From CAYSFW01 sp964620675 (GTDB taxonomy: Bacteria; Pseudomonadota; Gammaproteobacteria; UWMA-0217), in assembly GCA_964620675.1 (NCBI GenBank), contig CAZUJU010000013.1, forward strand, positions 1 to 64,000: a stretch of DNA of 64,000 nt, read 5' to 3'. The notes under the pieces are model-generated. The model did no database searches, was not told the origin of the DNA, and worked only from the letters and a program-made list of their open reading frames with translations. Numbering within the stretch: the first letter of the stretch is position 1; the number at the start of each line of letters is the position of its first letter. Below, piece by piece: positions 44,290 to 53,552 of this stretch. Both the position numbers and the translations under genes were made by a program.

Positions 44290-44867
44290 TTGGCGACGGT
44301 CACCTTGTTCATGATGACCGGATCCTTCGGTACGTCGTCGTGAAAACCGCTACGCCCGGTCGGTACCTTTTCGATTGCCTGGACGACATCCATGCCGGCG
44401 GTGACTTTTCCGAACACCGTGTAGCCCCAACCTTGCGCGGTCTTGGCACTATGGTTCAGAAAACCGTTGTCCTTGGCGTTGATGAAAAACTGCGCGGTGG
44501 CGGAGTGCGGGTCGTTGGTGCGCGCCATGGCAATGGTGCCGGCGTCATTTTTGAGCCCGTTGTCGGCCTCATTCTGGATCGGCGTATCCGAGGGCTTCTG
44601 AACCAGGTCGGGGGTAAAGCCGCCGCCCTGGATCATGAAACCGGGAATGACGCGATGGAAGATCAGGCCGTCGAAGTAGCCCTTTTCAGCATAGGCGACG
44701 AAGTTGGCGACCGACTTGGGCGCTTTCTCCGGATAAAGTTCGATCGTGATTGTACCCTTGTTGGTTGCGAGGGTAACGATGGGGTTTTTGCTTTGGTCCA
44801 TGGCATTACATCCGGTTGAAATCAAAAAAAACGATATAAAAATCAAGGCTATGTGCCTGGCGCTCAT
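44286..44867 (-). CDS. Peptidyl-prolyl isomerase, cyclophilin type, exported form
   Basis: 193 residues. The cyclophilin domain (from about residue 30) is complete and close to E. coli PpiB: FHRVIPGFMIQGGGFTPDLV, IAMARTNDPHSATAQFFINA, QGWGYTVFGKV. Unlike PpiB it carries a hydrophobic leader, RHIALIFISFFLISTGC, whose STGC end looks like a lipobox, so the product may be a periplasmic lipoprotein. An internal ATG after the leader (residue 23) would give a cytoplasmic form; dual starts are conceivable. Translationally coupled to lpxH. Confidence 0.92.
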   Translation of the reverse strand: MSARHIALIFISFFLISTGCNAMDQSKNPIVTLATNKGTITIELYPEKAPKSVANFVAYAEKGYFDGLIFHRVIPGFMIQGGGFTPDLVQKPSDTPIQNEADNGLKNDAGTIAMARTNDPHSATAQFFINAKDNGFLNHSAKTAQGWGYTVFGKVTAGMDVVQAIEKVPTGRSGFHDDVPKDPVIMNKVTVAK

Positions 44868-44951
44868 TCACCACTCCTGGCTACGAATTGGACGGGAGCG
44901 GGGATGATAGCCGGTCGGAGGCGGACGGCGAAACCCTGCGCGCACCGATGT

Positions 44952-45653
44952 TCAATTGACTGGCAAGCGCTGACGCAGCGCATCGCGGTCGAACCACCAT
45001 TGGTCGCCGACGATCAAGTCGAGCACCCGGCCCAAGCGGGGCAGGAACTTGGCAGGGTCATTGAGTTCGAGTTTGCCCAGCCAGAACTCGAGTTGGGCTT
45101 GCGTGGTGACCTGGCTGTGACGCTCCGCGACCTTGGCCAGTTCGTTGCGGGTGAGGAATGAGAGACTTTCGAATTCTCCGTCCGTAGCCGCACGGACACC
45201 GGCGATATAGTGTGCAACCGCGGCGGCGACGGCGCCGCCATCGGAGTTGGAAGGGGTCTCCTCGACGACGTGGAACAGCATGGTAATCGTGGTGATGGGC
45301 TGGATCGGGTAGGTGACGGCCAGCCACACGCCGTGCGCCAGTGCCGCCACTGCGGCTGGTTGCTCCGTCTTGTAGAGCACTTCGCAAGCCTCAACTGCGT
45401 CCTGCCAGGATTCGGCATCGATAAAGGTGTCGAGCGCGCGCCGGGCGAGCGCCCACGCCGTGTCGACCTCGGCCATGCCGGTCTTCGCCGTGGCGATGTC
45501 GAGGTGAAGGCGCGCGCGGTCGATCGCGCTGGCATCGCGCGGGAGACCTGCGAGACGCTGCTCGGCTTCGCGCAGCAGCGCCGCATATTCGGCTTGGGCG
45601 TCGTCGGGACTGAAGTCGACGGCGATGTCGCCGCTGGATTGAGGGTCATTCAT
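44952..45653 (-). CDS. Conserved helical protein of unknown function
   Basis: 233 residues from ATG 45653 (a TTG at 45686 would add eleven residues and is less likely). Mostly helical and acidic, with Ala/Leu patterns resembling TPR-type helices (EYAALLREAEQRLAGLPRDA, ARLHLDIATAKTGMAEVDTA). Ends WWFDRDALRQRLPVN. No signal peptide, membrane helix or catalytic motif seen. It is divergent from the small MPYYVFKI gene. I do not recognise the family. Confidence 0.65.
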   Translation of the reverse strand: MNDPQSSGDIAVDFSPDDAQAEYAALLREAEQRLAGLPRDASAIDRARLHLDIATAKTGMAEVDTAWALARRALDTFIDAESWQDAVEACEVLYKTEQPAAVAALAHGVWLAVTYPIQPITTITMLFHVVEETPSNSDGGAVAAAVAHYIAGVRAATDGEFESLSFLTRNELAKVAERHSQVTTQAQLEFWLGKLELNDPAKFLPRLGRVLDLIVGDQWWFDRDALRQRLPVN

Positions 45654-45881
45654 GCTGGTGTCCGCCGCTGGGTGTTTGCGCGCCAAGTTAGCGGGGGGTG
45701 GCGATGATGGCGAAAAACCCCAGCGGTTTTAGGCCAAATAAATCTCGCGTCGGCTCGCGGTAGGCAACGGCGCGACAAGCGCGATCGCCGCGGGGCAATC
45801 TCCGCGCCGCGTTCGCGCTGCGGTACAATTCGCGGCTTCGAAATCTAATTTAACCGCTCCTTGCGAGCTGGGGAGGTCACT

Positions 45882-46121
45882 ATGCCGTATTACGTGTTCA
45901 AGATTGATGCGGGTCCGACGAGTCTGGTCAAGAACCTCGAGTTGCTGCAGTCGTTCGAAAAATACCCCGAGGCGCGCGACTTCGCGCGGGCACAACGCGC
46001 CGCGATCGGAGCGCCGGGCGATGCCGGAATCAAGATGGTGATGGCCAATGACTTGCTGGAAGCGGAGGAAAGCCTGAACACCTCGCGTGAGGCGCCAATC
46101 CTGCAGGAGTGGGAAAAGTAG
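45882..46121 (+). CDS. Small conserved protein (MPYYVFKI start)
   Basis: 79 residues with an excellent ribosome binding site (GGGGAGGTCAC before ATG 45882). Starts MPYYVFKIDAGPTSLVKNLE and continues with a charged helical part (ARDFARAQRAAIGAPGDAGI, KMVMANDLLEAEESLNTSRE). It looks like a small soluble alpha/beta protein. Similar short proteins occur in other proteobacteria as hypothetical proteins; no function is known to me. Followed after 37 bp by a Cys-rich protein gene on the same strand. Confidence 0.75.
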   Translation: MPYYVFKIDAGPTSLVKNLELLQSFEKYPEARDFARAQRAAIGAPGDAGIKMVMANDLLEAEESLNTSREAPILQEWEK

Positions 46122-46158
46122 ACGCCGGCCCAGGATAATCGCCGGGGGCCGCGCAACC

Positions 46159-46614
46159 ATGGACGAAGACAGCTTTCGCGCGATCTATCGTGACGTCAAC
46201 CCGTGCCGCTGCGTATTCGAGAAGGCCATCAATGCCCGACGCTGCGATTGCCGACTCAAGCATCGCTTCATGTTGGCGGGGCGCGAGGGCGTGTCGTGCA
46301 CGAACGCGCGGGCGTTGACGGTTTGTGCCGACTATCTCGATGCCATACGTCACGGCTCGCGCTTTTCGCTCGGCATCAAACGTATCGAAGGTCCGCTGCC
46401 GCACAGTCTTGAACTACGGGTGCAAGCTGGTGGTTTACTCGCGTTGCAGGCCGAGCTGTTTCCCGATCAGGCGACGGCTGTCGAGGTCTACGATATTTAC
46501 CAGGTGTTGGACCGCGCCGTGATTCGTTTCGGCGCCGTCGCCGAATTTCCGTATGCGACCCTGGTCCGCGGCGTGGTTGCGTTCGAAGTGCCGCGCCGCC
46601 GCCCGCCGCGGTGA
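46159..46614 (+). CDS. Cys-cluster protein of unknown function
   Basis: 151 residues. The N-terminal third holds a tight set of cysteines: NPCRCVFEKAINARRCDCRL (Cys at about 16, 18, 28 and 30), then SCTNARALTVC (about 47 and 56). Two CxC pairs plus two further cysteines could bind zinc or an Fe-S cluster. The rest is an alpha/beta domain ending in basic residues (PRRRPPR). In-frame extensions upstream overlap the preceding gene and are not used. It is likely co-transcribed with the 79-residue gene before it. Function is unknown. Confidence 0.7.
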   Translation: MDEDSFRAIYRDVNPCRCVFEKAINARRCDCRLKHRFMLAGREGVSCTNARALTVCADYLDAIRHGSRFSLGIKRIEGPLPHSLELRVQAGGLLALQAELFPDQATAVEVYDIYQVLDRAVIRFGAVAEFPYATLVRGVVAFEVPRRRPPR

Positions 46615-46626
46615 ATGCGCGGACGA

Positions 46627-48738
46627 TCAGCTCAGAAGCTGGGCGTTCGCGGAGAAGTCGAACTCGAGGTCCTCGGCGGGTTGCCGGAGATAAAACCCCT
46701 GCACGTAATCCACCCCGAGACGCTTCAGAGTGAGAAATTGCTCCTCACGTTCGACTTGCTGCGCGATCACCTCTTTGCCCAGAACGCGTGCCTCGCGAGT
46801 CAGGCGTTGCAGCGCCTTTTGCCGATCCTGGTCACGCTCGATCGATTCGGTAAAAAAAGGATCCAGCTTGAGGTAGTCGACATGCAGGTGGCGCAACACC
46901 TGGAACGGATTGAGTGAGTTGCCGAAATCACTGACGGCAAAGCGAGCGCCGAGCGGGCGCAGGTATTCGAGCAAGCGTTTGACCTGTTGCAGGCACACCA
47001 GCAGCGAGTTTGCCTTCAGTTCGAACACCAGCTGGCTCGGATCGACCTCATGCTCGCGGATCTGGTTGTGGATCCAGAGAAAGTCCTCCTCCTGTTTGAG
47101 GGTGTTCTCGGTCAACTTGATGAACAGTCGGTGGTCGGTGTTCTTGCGTTGGGTGCATTCGCGCAAGGTATTGATGATGACCCAACGGTCGAGTCCCTTG
47201 GCGTAGCCGCTGCGCTCGGCGCTCGGCATGAACTCGGCCGGGAAGATGTAGCCGCCGTCAGGGCGCGCGATGCGGAGCAACACGCTGTAGCGTTGCAGTT
47301 GATCGGCGTGCAGGCGCACGATCGGCTGAAACGTGAGGCGCAGCCGGTTCTCCTTGAAGGCGAGGCGCAGCTGTTCCATCCATTCGTCGTCGATCACTTT
47401 TTGCGGCTTGTCGCTGGCGCTGACACGATAGCGCTCGACTCCGGTGGATTTACGTACCGCGCATTGCAGCGCGATCGTCGCCTGCTCGACCACTTCATGG
47501 GCCGAGTTCAGGGTGAGATCGAGGATCGCGATACCGGCGTTGATCTGGCACGGGACCACCCGCCCATCGAGTTCGAAAAGCTGGTCGTTGACGCTATGCA
47601 GCAGCCGGGTCACGAACTGCTCCAGCTGCGCCGGATCAGTCAAGGTGGTCAGGAGACCGTAGCTGAACGCGTCGAACCGACACAGCATGTCGTCCAGGCT
47701 GATGCGGGACTTGAGTGTGGCGCCGATATCCGCGTATAGCACGTCCATCGGAATCGCGCCGAGGCGCTCTTCGAGTTCACCGTGGTTGTCGATCGTCATC
47801 AATACGAAGGCGCTGTGTTCGCCCAATACGCGCGATTGCTCAACCGCTTTTTCAAGCTGATTGAGCAGGTGGGTGCGGGTGTACAAGCCGCTGCTGACGT
47901 CATAAATCGACAGGTAGGATAATTCGCGCGTGATGACTGAATTATTGCGAAATGCGCGGATGGTGATCTGTAAGCAGCGCTCGCCCTCAAACGAGGCATT
48001 GGCGACCTCGAAGGTGCAGCGAATCGCTTGTTCGTCCTGGACGATCTTGCCCTCAAGCGTGTCGCGGCTGCCGTCGCTGTGGCGAAACCGCTGCATGAAG
48101 AGCTTGAACTTGTCGCGTTCCTCGACCGGGATCAGGTCGAGAAACGGTAGGCAGATCAAGTCGTCCCGGTCGATGCGAAAGAACTCCAGGTAGGCCGGAT
48201 TGGCATAGACGTGGATGCCGTCGCTGAGGTAGGCGAGTGGCAACTCGGTCTGGTCGAGCAGCGAGGTGTAGCGGTGGCCGAGATCATGATTGGTGTCGCG
48301 TAGCGCGGCCAGATCGCGCTGATGCCGCAACGCATTGGCGACCCGGCGGATGACCAGCTTGAGGTGTTTGAAGTTCGGCAGGATGACCAGGTCTTCCGCG
48401 CCGTGGGCCATATAGACCGCGGGGTCGAGCTTGGGGTTGCTGGATAGCGCGATCACGGGCGTGGCACGGCGCAGGGTGCGTAGCTCGTGCAGGGTGTGCT
48501 CAAGCGTGAGCGGCGCGTATTCGATCCGCTGTAGGATCAGCTCGGGTGCCTGGGTTAGCAATACCCCAGCGAGGTCGGTGGGGCTCGCGAGGTGGGTTGC
48601 GCGGATGCTGTAGCCCGCCTCGCGCACGGTTTTGGAAAGGGCGTCGGCCTCATGTCCATCGGGTACGATGATGAGTACCCGTAAGGTGTCCTTGAACGCG
48701 GGCGAGGTGGTTGCATCGATCGGCCCGGTGATGGTCAT
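46627..48738 (-). CDS. FimX-like protein with degenerate GGDEF and EAL domains
   Basis: 703 residues from ATG 48738, which has TAAGGG seven bases upstream (other in-frame starts at 48744 and 48783). Order: REC-like domain without a clear phospho-Asp (about 15-140), PAS-like domain (about 155-270), GGDEF-like domain (about 290-450) in which the active-site loop reads FDAFSYG instead of GGDEF, and an EAL-like domain (about 460-700). In the last, EAL is SVL (YSVLLRI), the DDFG motif is SDFG and the catalytic E of EGVE is Q (AQQVER). The protein should thus bind cyclic di-GMP but neither make nor cut it, as FimX does in type IV pilus control. FimV in the same window fits. Confidence 0.88.
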   Translation of the reverse strand: MTITGPIDATTSPAFKDTLRVLIIVPDGHEADALSKTVREAGYSIRATHLASPTDLAGVLLTQAPELILQRIEYAPLTLEHTLHELRTLRRATPVIALSSNPKLDPAVYMAHGAEDLVILPNFKHLKLVIRRVANALRHQRDLAALRDTNHDLGHRYTSLLDQTELPLAYLSDGIHVYANPAYLEFFRIDRDDLICLPFLDLIPVEERDKFKLFMQRFRHSDGSRDTLEGKIVQDEQAIRCTFEVANASFEGERCLQITIRAFRNNSVITRELSYLSIYDVSSGLYTRTHLLNQLEKAVEQSRVLGEHSAFVLMTIDNHGELEERLGAIPMDVLYADIGATLKSRISLDDMLCRFDAFSYGLLTTLTDPAQLEQFVTRLLHSVNDQLFELDGRVVPCQINAGIAILDLTLNSAHEVVEQATIALQCAVRKSTGVERYRVSASDKPQKVIDDEWMEQLRLAFKENRLRLTFQPIVRLHADQLQRYSVLLRIARPDGGYIFPAEFMPSAERSGYAKGLDRWVIINTLRECTQRKNTDHRLFIKLTENTLKQEEDFLWIHNQIREHEVDPSQLVFELKANSLLVCLQQVKRLLEYLRPLGARFAVSDFGNSLNPFQVLRHLHVDYLKLDPFFTESIERDQDRQKALQRLTREARVLGKEVIAQQVEREEQFLTLKRLGVDYVQGFYLRQPAEDLEFDFSANAQLLS

Positions 48739-48904
48739 CTTCATGCCCTTACCGGCTTGGCCGCTGGGCGCGCGCTGAAACACGGATGATCATGCGAGGT
48801 CGTTCCGCCGCCGTTGAACGCGCAACAGTGGTCGCTGGCCGCGCCGGACCCCGTGGATTGAACTTGCCCATATTGTGCCCGAATCACGCCCCATCACTCC
48901 CCGT

Positions 48905-50692
48905 TTATAGCCGGTTCCAGAGGTCCTCGAACTCCTCGCGCGCATCAACCTGCGCCTTGACCTCGGTGGAACGATAAAAAAACTGTGTGTAGTAACTCGA
49001 ATACTCGCCCGTGCTTTTCAATTGTAGGCAGAGTTTTTTGCCGAGCGCGCTGAGCTCCAGCACGTCTTCCGACATAAAACTGCGTGCCGGAACGAGCAAG
49101 CTCGGCATCTGCTTGATGGTTTTCATCCCCGGAAGCATCAAGCCCTCGATCGGGAGGATGTCGGGGTGGGTTCGATTGCGAATATCGTCGATCTGAACCA
49201 CGGTGCCGCGTGGAGAAATGAGTTGGACGCCAACCTCGACTCCGGACTCGGCGCGATGCCGCAGCCAGCGGACGATGCCCACGCGCCACTGATATTCATC
49301 GTATTCCTTGTCGCGCAGGGCGATCAGTTCGCCGACGTGAAGGTTGATCGGGGTGTCGGCATCCCAGAGCAGGCCGTAGCCGCCGGCGCCGGTATTCATC
49401 ACGGTCCACTCCAACCATGATTCCGGTAACGGCCGCTTTTCCACCGGGTGCGGCCGCAGCATCTGGTCGGTCGCGTGATGGTCATAATAGTTGCCGTCGA
49501 CCAACTCGAATTCGCCGGTCATCGAGTAGGCCGGACTCAGCCCGGCGAACGTCGCCTTTTGCGGTTGAATCGCTTCGGCTTCCTGTTTGTCGTAGAACAG
49601 TTCTGCCTTATTGAGGTACGGATTGGAGTCGGCGTTGATTGCCTGAATGATGTTGTTGAGGCCCAGCGCGGTGACGATGGTGCGATTCGTGGTGACGCGG
49701 CTGAAGCGGCGTTTTTCGCGCGTGGTCCACGAGGTCAACAGGCGTTCGAGCAGGCGTTTGTCGAGCGGTACCTTGCTGAAGCCGCTCGGACCCATGCTCT
49801 GGTCGGCCTGGATCTCGCTCAGGATGTCCTTGAGGGTACTGATCAGACGGGTGAGATCGAAGCCGCGCAAATTCGAGAACGTGGTGATGTCGGCGAGGGG
49901 AATGAAAGCCGGCGGTTCGGAGGACTTCAAGCTCGCGACATGCACCAGGCCTTTGCTGTCGGGTGAGAGCGTGCGTTTCATGTCACACAGGTGACAGGCG
50001 GTTTCGAAATACGCCGCAAGCCGTTCCGCCTCGCCGGTGCGTAACCGCAGCGGGCCGGAGATCGCGAGCAAACAGGCCTGCTTGTAAACGTCATCGATCG
50101 AGGCGGCTTCAATCGTGCGATAGTCCTCGTCGGGCACCTCCAGGTTCGCGAGCTTATGCAGTTCCGCGAGGCCCTGGAGGCGGTGAAGGTCGTGCCAAGC
50201 GTTGCGCGGGTCGGGCTTGTAGAGCGCGGCGCCGCGCAGCAGGAGTTCGTTGAGATAGCGCATCGCGCGGTGGATGGCAGTGGCAAGGAGCTTGCGATCG
50301 AGCTTGTCCTTGCTGGTCGCGACGTCGTGCACGATGTGTTTGTAACCGACCGAGAGTTCCTGCAGCAAGGCGTCGGTGAGACGGTCGATCTGGCGATTGC
50401 GCCCCGAGATGGGCAGGGTGATCGCGGCGAAGTGGCGTTGCAGATGCTTGAGGATCATGCGCGCAGTCGGGCGCAGCAGCTCCATGAGTTCAAAGCGGGT
50501 GCGGTAGTCGATCGTTTGCCGGTTCAGCAGTTTCAGGGTCGTGAACAGAAGCTTGGTCGATTCACCCATATTCACCAACGGCAGATCCTTCAGCCAGCGA
50601 CGCATGGCCTTGGGGTGGTTGGGCGAGTGACTCAGTTCCTCCTCTCGCGCCGAAAGTTGTGGCAAGTGCAAATTCATGGTGACGGTGCGCAT
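48905..50692 (-). CDS. PilZ-like protein, putative cyclic di-GMP receptor
   Basis: 595 residues. A long helical N-terminal part (about 1-400) is followed by a C-terminal beta domain. GIVRWLRHRAESGVEVGVQL near residue 480 gives a spaced R..R and G..VG pattern that recalls PilZ, preceded by ALRDKEYDEYQWRV. No enzymatic motif is visible. The start is uncertain: ATG 50692 is close behind GGAG, and ATG 50677 (MNLHLPQLSA) is an alternative. It lies 167 bp upstream of, and in the same orientation as, the FimX-like gene, so both may belong to one signalling route. PilZ assignment is tentative. Confidence 0.65.
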   Translation of the reverse strand: MRTVTMNLHLPQLSAREEELSHSPNHPKAMRRWLKDLPLVNMGESTKLLFTTLKLLNRQTIDYRTRFELMELLRPTARMILKHLQRHFAAITLPISGRNRQIDRLTDALLQELSVGYKHIVHDVATSKDKLDRKLLATAIHRAMRYLNELLLRGAALYKPDPRNAWHDLHRLQGLAELHKLANLEVPDEDYRTIEAASIDDVYKQACLLAISGPLRLRTGEAERLAAYFETACHLCDMKRTLSPDSKGLVHVASLKSSEPPAFIPLADITTFSNLRGFDLTRLISTLKDILSEIQADQSMGPSGFSKVPLDKRLLERLLTSWTTREKRRFSRVTTNRTIVTALGLNNIIQAINADSNPYLNKAELFYDKQEAEAIQPQKATFAGLSPAYSMTGEFELVDGNYYDHHATDQMLRPHPVEKRPLPESWLEWTVMNTGAGGYGLLWDADTPINLHVGELIALRDKEYDEYQWRVGIVRWLRHRAESGVEVGVQLISPRGTVVQIDDIRNRTHPDILPIEGLMLPGMKTIKQMPSLLVPARSFMSEDVLELSALGKKLCLQLKSTGEYSSYYTQFFYRSTEVKAQVDAREEFEDLWNRL

Positions 50693-50772
50693 CACTCCGT
50701 GAGGCGGTCAAGAATATCGGATAAATCCCGGCAATAGCCTAGAGCGAATCACAGTTATACGCCGAGATCGTC

Positions 50773-50804
50773 GCGAGTTGTCGCTAAATCACGATACAAC
50801 TCGC
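50773..50804. repeat. 9-bp inverted repeat between epmB and the PilZ-like gene
   Basis: GCGAGTTGT and ACAACTCGC separated by 14 bases. No T-run on either side. It could be a weak transcription end for epmB or an operator for the gene downstream on the minus strand. The rest of this 218-base gap shows nothing. Confidence 0.4.
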
Positions 50805-50910
50805 AGTTTAGCCGCTGGAGCGCGGGATGTGGCTACGTTTGGGTACCCTGGGCGTAGGCTGCTCGCGCCACCGTCGCGCGTAAGCGCGGGTGAGAGGCGG
50901 TTCAAGAGGT

Positions 50911-51915
50911 TTATACCAACGACTTGTAGGGTTCGCCAGCAACTTCGCGGACGAGGCGTGGGACCAGAAAGCCGGGTAAGCGCGCGCGCAGTTCGCGATA
51001 CAGCGCTTCGGCTTCGGCCTGCGGGAGATCGAAGTGCGCGGCGCCGCGCACGCGGTCCAGCAGATGTAGGTAATAGGGTTGGACGCCGGCGTCGAACAGG
51101 GTTTCACTCAATTCGGCGAGGGTTGCGGCGGAGTCGTTTACGCCGCGCAGCAATACGCTCTGATTCAGTAAAAGCGCGCCGGACTGGCGCAATTGCGTCA
51201 GGGCCTCCAGCACGTCGGCGGCGAGTTCGCGGGCATGGTTGACGTGCAGCACCAGCACGATCCGCAAGCGGGAGCGGCTGATCCAGTCCAGCAAGCGGGC
51301 ATCGACACGGGACGGCAGCACCACAGGCACCCGGCTATGGATGCGCAGGCGCCGTAGCTGTGGGATGGCGGACAGGGATTGCGCCAGCGCGGCGAGTTTG
51401 TCGTCACGCAGAACCAAGGGATCACCGCCGCTCAGAATGACCTCGTTAAGTGAGGGGTCGCGTCGCAGGTAGTCGAGCGCGGGTTGCCAGTCATCGCGTC
51501 CGGCGTGGGCTTCGGCGTAAGGAAAATGGCGCCGGAAGCAGTAACGGCAGTGAATCGCGCAGGCGCCGGTGGCGATCAGCAAGGCACGGCCATAATATTT
51601 GTGCAAGACCCCCGGGCGCGCGCTGGCCGACCGATCGCCGACCGGATCAAGCGCAAACTCCGGCGGTTGCGGTTGCAATTCGAGGTCGGTCGGAAGCACC
51701 TGCAACAACAGCGGATCCTGCGGATCGCCGGGACGGATGCGGCGCAGATAACTCTGGGTGACGCGCAAACCGAAGCCACGTTGCGCCGCTCGCGCGGATT
51801 CGAGCACTTCCGGATCGAGGCGCAACAGGCGGCAAAGCTCGCCCGGATCGGTGATGCTGGCGGCGAGTTCGCGTTGCCAAGCGGGTGTTGTTTCAAAAGC
51901 GATTGCGGGTATCAT
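50911..51915 (-). CDS. epmB: EF-P lysine 2,3-aminomutase (beta-lysine formation)
   Basis: 334 residues. Radical-SAM enzyme of the lysine 2,3-aminomutase family that turns (S)-alpha-lysine into (R)-beta-lysine for EF-P modification. CxxxCxxC cluster motif in CAIHCRYCFRRHFPYAEA at about residue 110. PLP/SAM elements: NEVILSGGDPLVLRDDKL and NQSVLLRGVNDSAATL. Length is near E. coli EpmB (342). ATG 51915 is chosen; a longer start would overlap efp. Divergent from efp by 43 bp, which strongly supports the function. Confidence 0.95.
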   Translation of the reverse strand: MIPAIAFETTPAWQRELAASITDPGELCRLLRLDPEVLESARAAQRGFGLRVTQSYLRRIRPGDPQDPLLLQVLPTDLELQPQPPEFALDPVGDRSASARPGVLHKYYGRALLIATGACAIHCRYCFRRHFPYAEAHAGRDDWQPALDYLRRDPSLNEVILSGGDPLVLRDDKLAALAQSLSAIPQLRRLRIHSRVPVVLPSRVDARLLDWISRSRLRIVLVLHVNHARELAADVLEALTQLRQSGALLLNQSVLLRGVNDSAATLAELSETLFDAGVQPYYLHLLDRVRGAAHFDLPQAEAEALYRELRARLPGFLVPRLVREVAGEPYKSLV

Positions 51916-51958
51916 GTGCGGCTTCGATCTTACCCCGCAAATCCAGGCGACAGAAGAC

Positions 51959-52528
51959 ATGGCGACTTACAGCACCAGCGAGTTCAAATCCGGCATCAAG
52001 ATTATGCTCGATGGCGATCCGTATGCCGTAGTGGAGAACGAGTTCGTCAAGCCCGGCAAAGGTCAGGCTTTCAACCGTGTCAAGGTGCGCAATCTAAAAT
52101 CCGGGCGGGTGATCGAGAAGACCTTCAAGTCCGGGGATACCGTCGAGGCCGCCGACGTTGTCGATATCGACATGCAATACCTGTATGCCGATGGCGACCT
52201 TTACTACTTCATGCATCCCGAGACCTTCGAGCAACTCGCCGCTGGCGCGACCGCCATGGCCGATGCACTGAAGTGGATCCGCGAACAGGAAACCTGCCTG
52301 CTGACCCTGTGGAACGGGGTGCCGATTTCTGTCACCGCGCCGCCCCACGTCGAGTTGAAGGTGACGCAATGCGAACCGGGCATCAAGGGCGACACCGCGC
52401 AAGGTGCGACCAAGCCGGCGACGGTCGAGACGGGTGCGGTGGTCAAGGTTCCGTTGTTCGTCCAGGAAGGTGACGTGCTCAAGATCGACACCCGAACCGG
52501 CGAGTATCTGTCGCGCGTGAAAGGCTGA
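51959..52528 (+). CDS. efp: Translation elongation factor P
   Basis: 189 residues, the standard three-domain EF-P that rescues ribosomes stalled at polyproline. The modification site is Lys34 in KPGKGQAFNRVKVRN, as in the beta-lysylated E. coli type (an Arg would indicate rhamnosylation). The end, IDTRTGEYLSRVKG, is the conserved EF-P C-terminus. The stop overlaps the epmA start (TGATG). Confidence 0.98.
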   Translation: MATYSTSEFKSGIKIMLDGDPYAVVENEFVKPGKGQAFNRVKVRNLKSGRVIEKTFKSGDTVEAADVVDIDMQYLYADGDLYYFMHPETFEQLAAGATAMADALKWIREQETCLLTLWNGVPISVTAPPHVELKVTQCEPGIKGDTAQGATKPATVETGAVVKVPLFVQEGDVLKIDTRTGEYLSRVKG

Positions 52529-53484
52529 TGTCTGAAGTCTGGCGGCCTGCGGCCGCCCACGCTGCGCTACTCGCAAGGGCGCGGATGCTGCACGGTATCC
52601 GCGCCTTTTTTGCGTCCCGCGACGTGCTTGAGGTTGAGACGCCGTATCTGGCGCACGCCGCCGTCACCGATCCCGCGATCGAAAGCCTTGCCACCGTGGT
52701 CAACGGTGTGTCGGCCTATCTTCATACTTCGCCGGAGTTTGCGATGAAGCGCTTGCTCGCGGCGGGGTGCGGAGACTGCTTTCAGATCGCGCGGGTGTTT
52801 CGGGGCGGGGAGCGTGGCCGGCATCACAATCCGGAATTCACCCTGCTGGAATGGTATCGGCACGACTACGACGCTGAGCGGCTGATGGCGGAGGTGGTAA
52901 CGCTGATCCATGTCCTGGTGCCCGCCGGCCAAACGCTGCCGCGACCGCGGCGGATCAGCTATCGGGCGTTGTTCGAAGAAGGTCTCGGGATCGATCCGTT
53001 GCGTGCACCGACCGCCGCGCTTGAGCAGTGCGCGCGTGTTCACGGCGTGGCGCCCGCGGGAGCGCTGGAGCGGGACGGCTGGCTCGACCTCTTGCTGGCG
53101 CAGTGGGTGCAGCCGCGCTTAGCGCCTGATCAACTCACGCTTGTGTATGACTATCCGGCGAGCCAGGCCGCGCTGGCCCGACTGAACCCCGACGCGCTGA
53201 CCGCTGCCCGTTTCGAAGTCTACTGGGGCGAACTCGAACTCGCGAACGGCTTTCACGAGCTGACCGATGCCGCAGAACAACTCCGGCGCTTCGAATCCGA
53301 TTGCGCGGAGCGGCGTCGCGATGGGCGTGCGGAGCCGCCGGCCGATACCCGCCTCCTCGCGGCCTTGCGCCACGGCTTGCCCGATTGCGCCGGCGTCGCG
53401 CTCGGCCTCGATCGCCTGCTGATGAAGCTCACCGGCGCACGTCACATCGACCAAGTGTTGGCATTTCCGTTCGAACGCGCATGA
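52528..53484 (+). CDS. epmA: EF-P lysine lysyltransferase (GenX/PoxA)
   Basis: 318 residues, a lysyl-tRNA synthetase-like catalytic domain without the anticodon-binding domain. It attaches beta-lysine to EF-P Lys34. Class II motifs: AFFASRDVLEVETPYLAHAA (motif 1), FQIARVFRGGERGRHHNPEF with TLLEWYRHDYD (motif 2) and GVALGLDRLLMKLTG (motif 3). Translationally coupled to efp. Together with divergent epmB the lysylation pathway up to EpmA is complete; no EpmC hydroxylase is seen here. Confidence 0.96.
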   Translation: MSEVWRPAAAHAALLARARMLHGIRAFFASRDVLEVETPYLAHAAVTDPAIESLATVVNGVSAYLHTSPEFAMKRLLAAGCGDCFQIARVFRGGERGRHHNPEFTLLEWYRHDYDAERLMAEVVTLIHVLVPAGQTLPRPRRISYRALFEEGLGIDPLRAPTAALEQCARVHGVAPAGALERDGWLDLLLAQWVQPRLAPDQLTLVYDYPASQAALARLNPDALTAARFEVYWGELELANGFHELTDAAEQLRRFESDCAERRRDGRAEPPADTRLLAALRHGLPDCAGVALGLDRLLMKLTGARHIDQVLAFPFERA

Positions 53485-53552
53485 GCGGGGCCGCGCCGCG
53501 GGCGTGGTGCTAGACTCGCCGGAATCGGCCACCCTGACCACCCACCTCCGCT

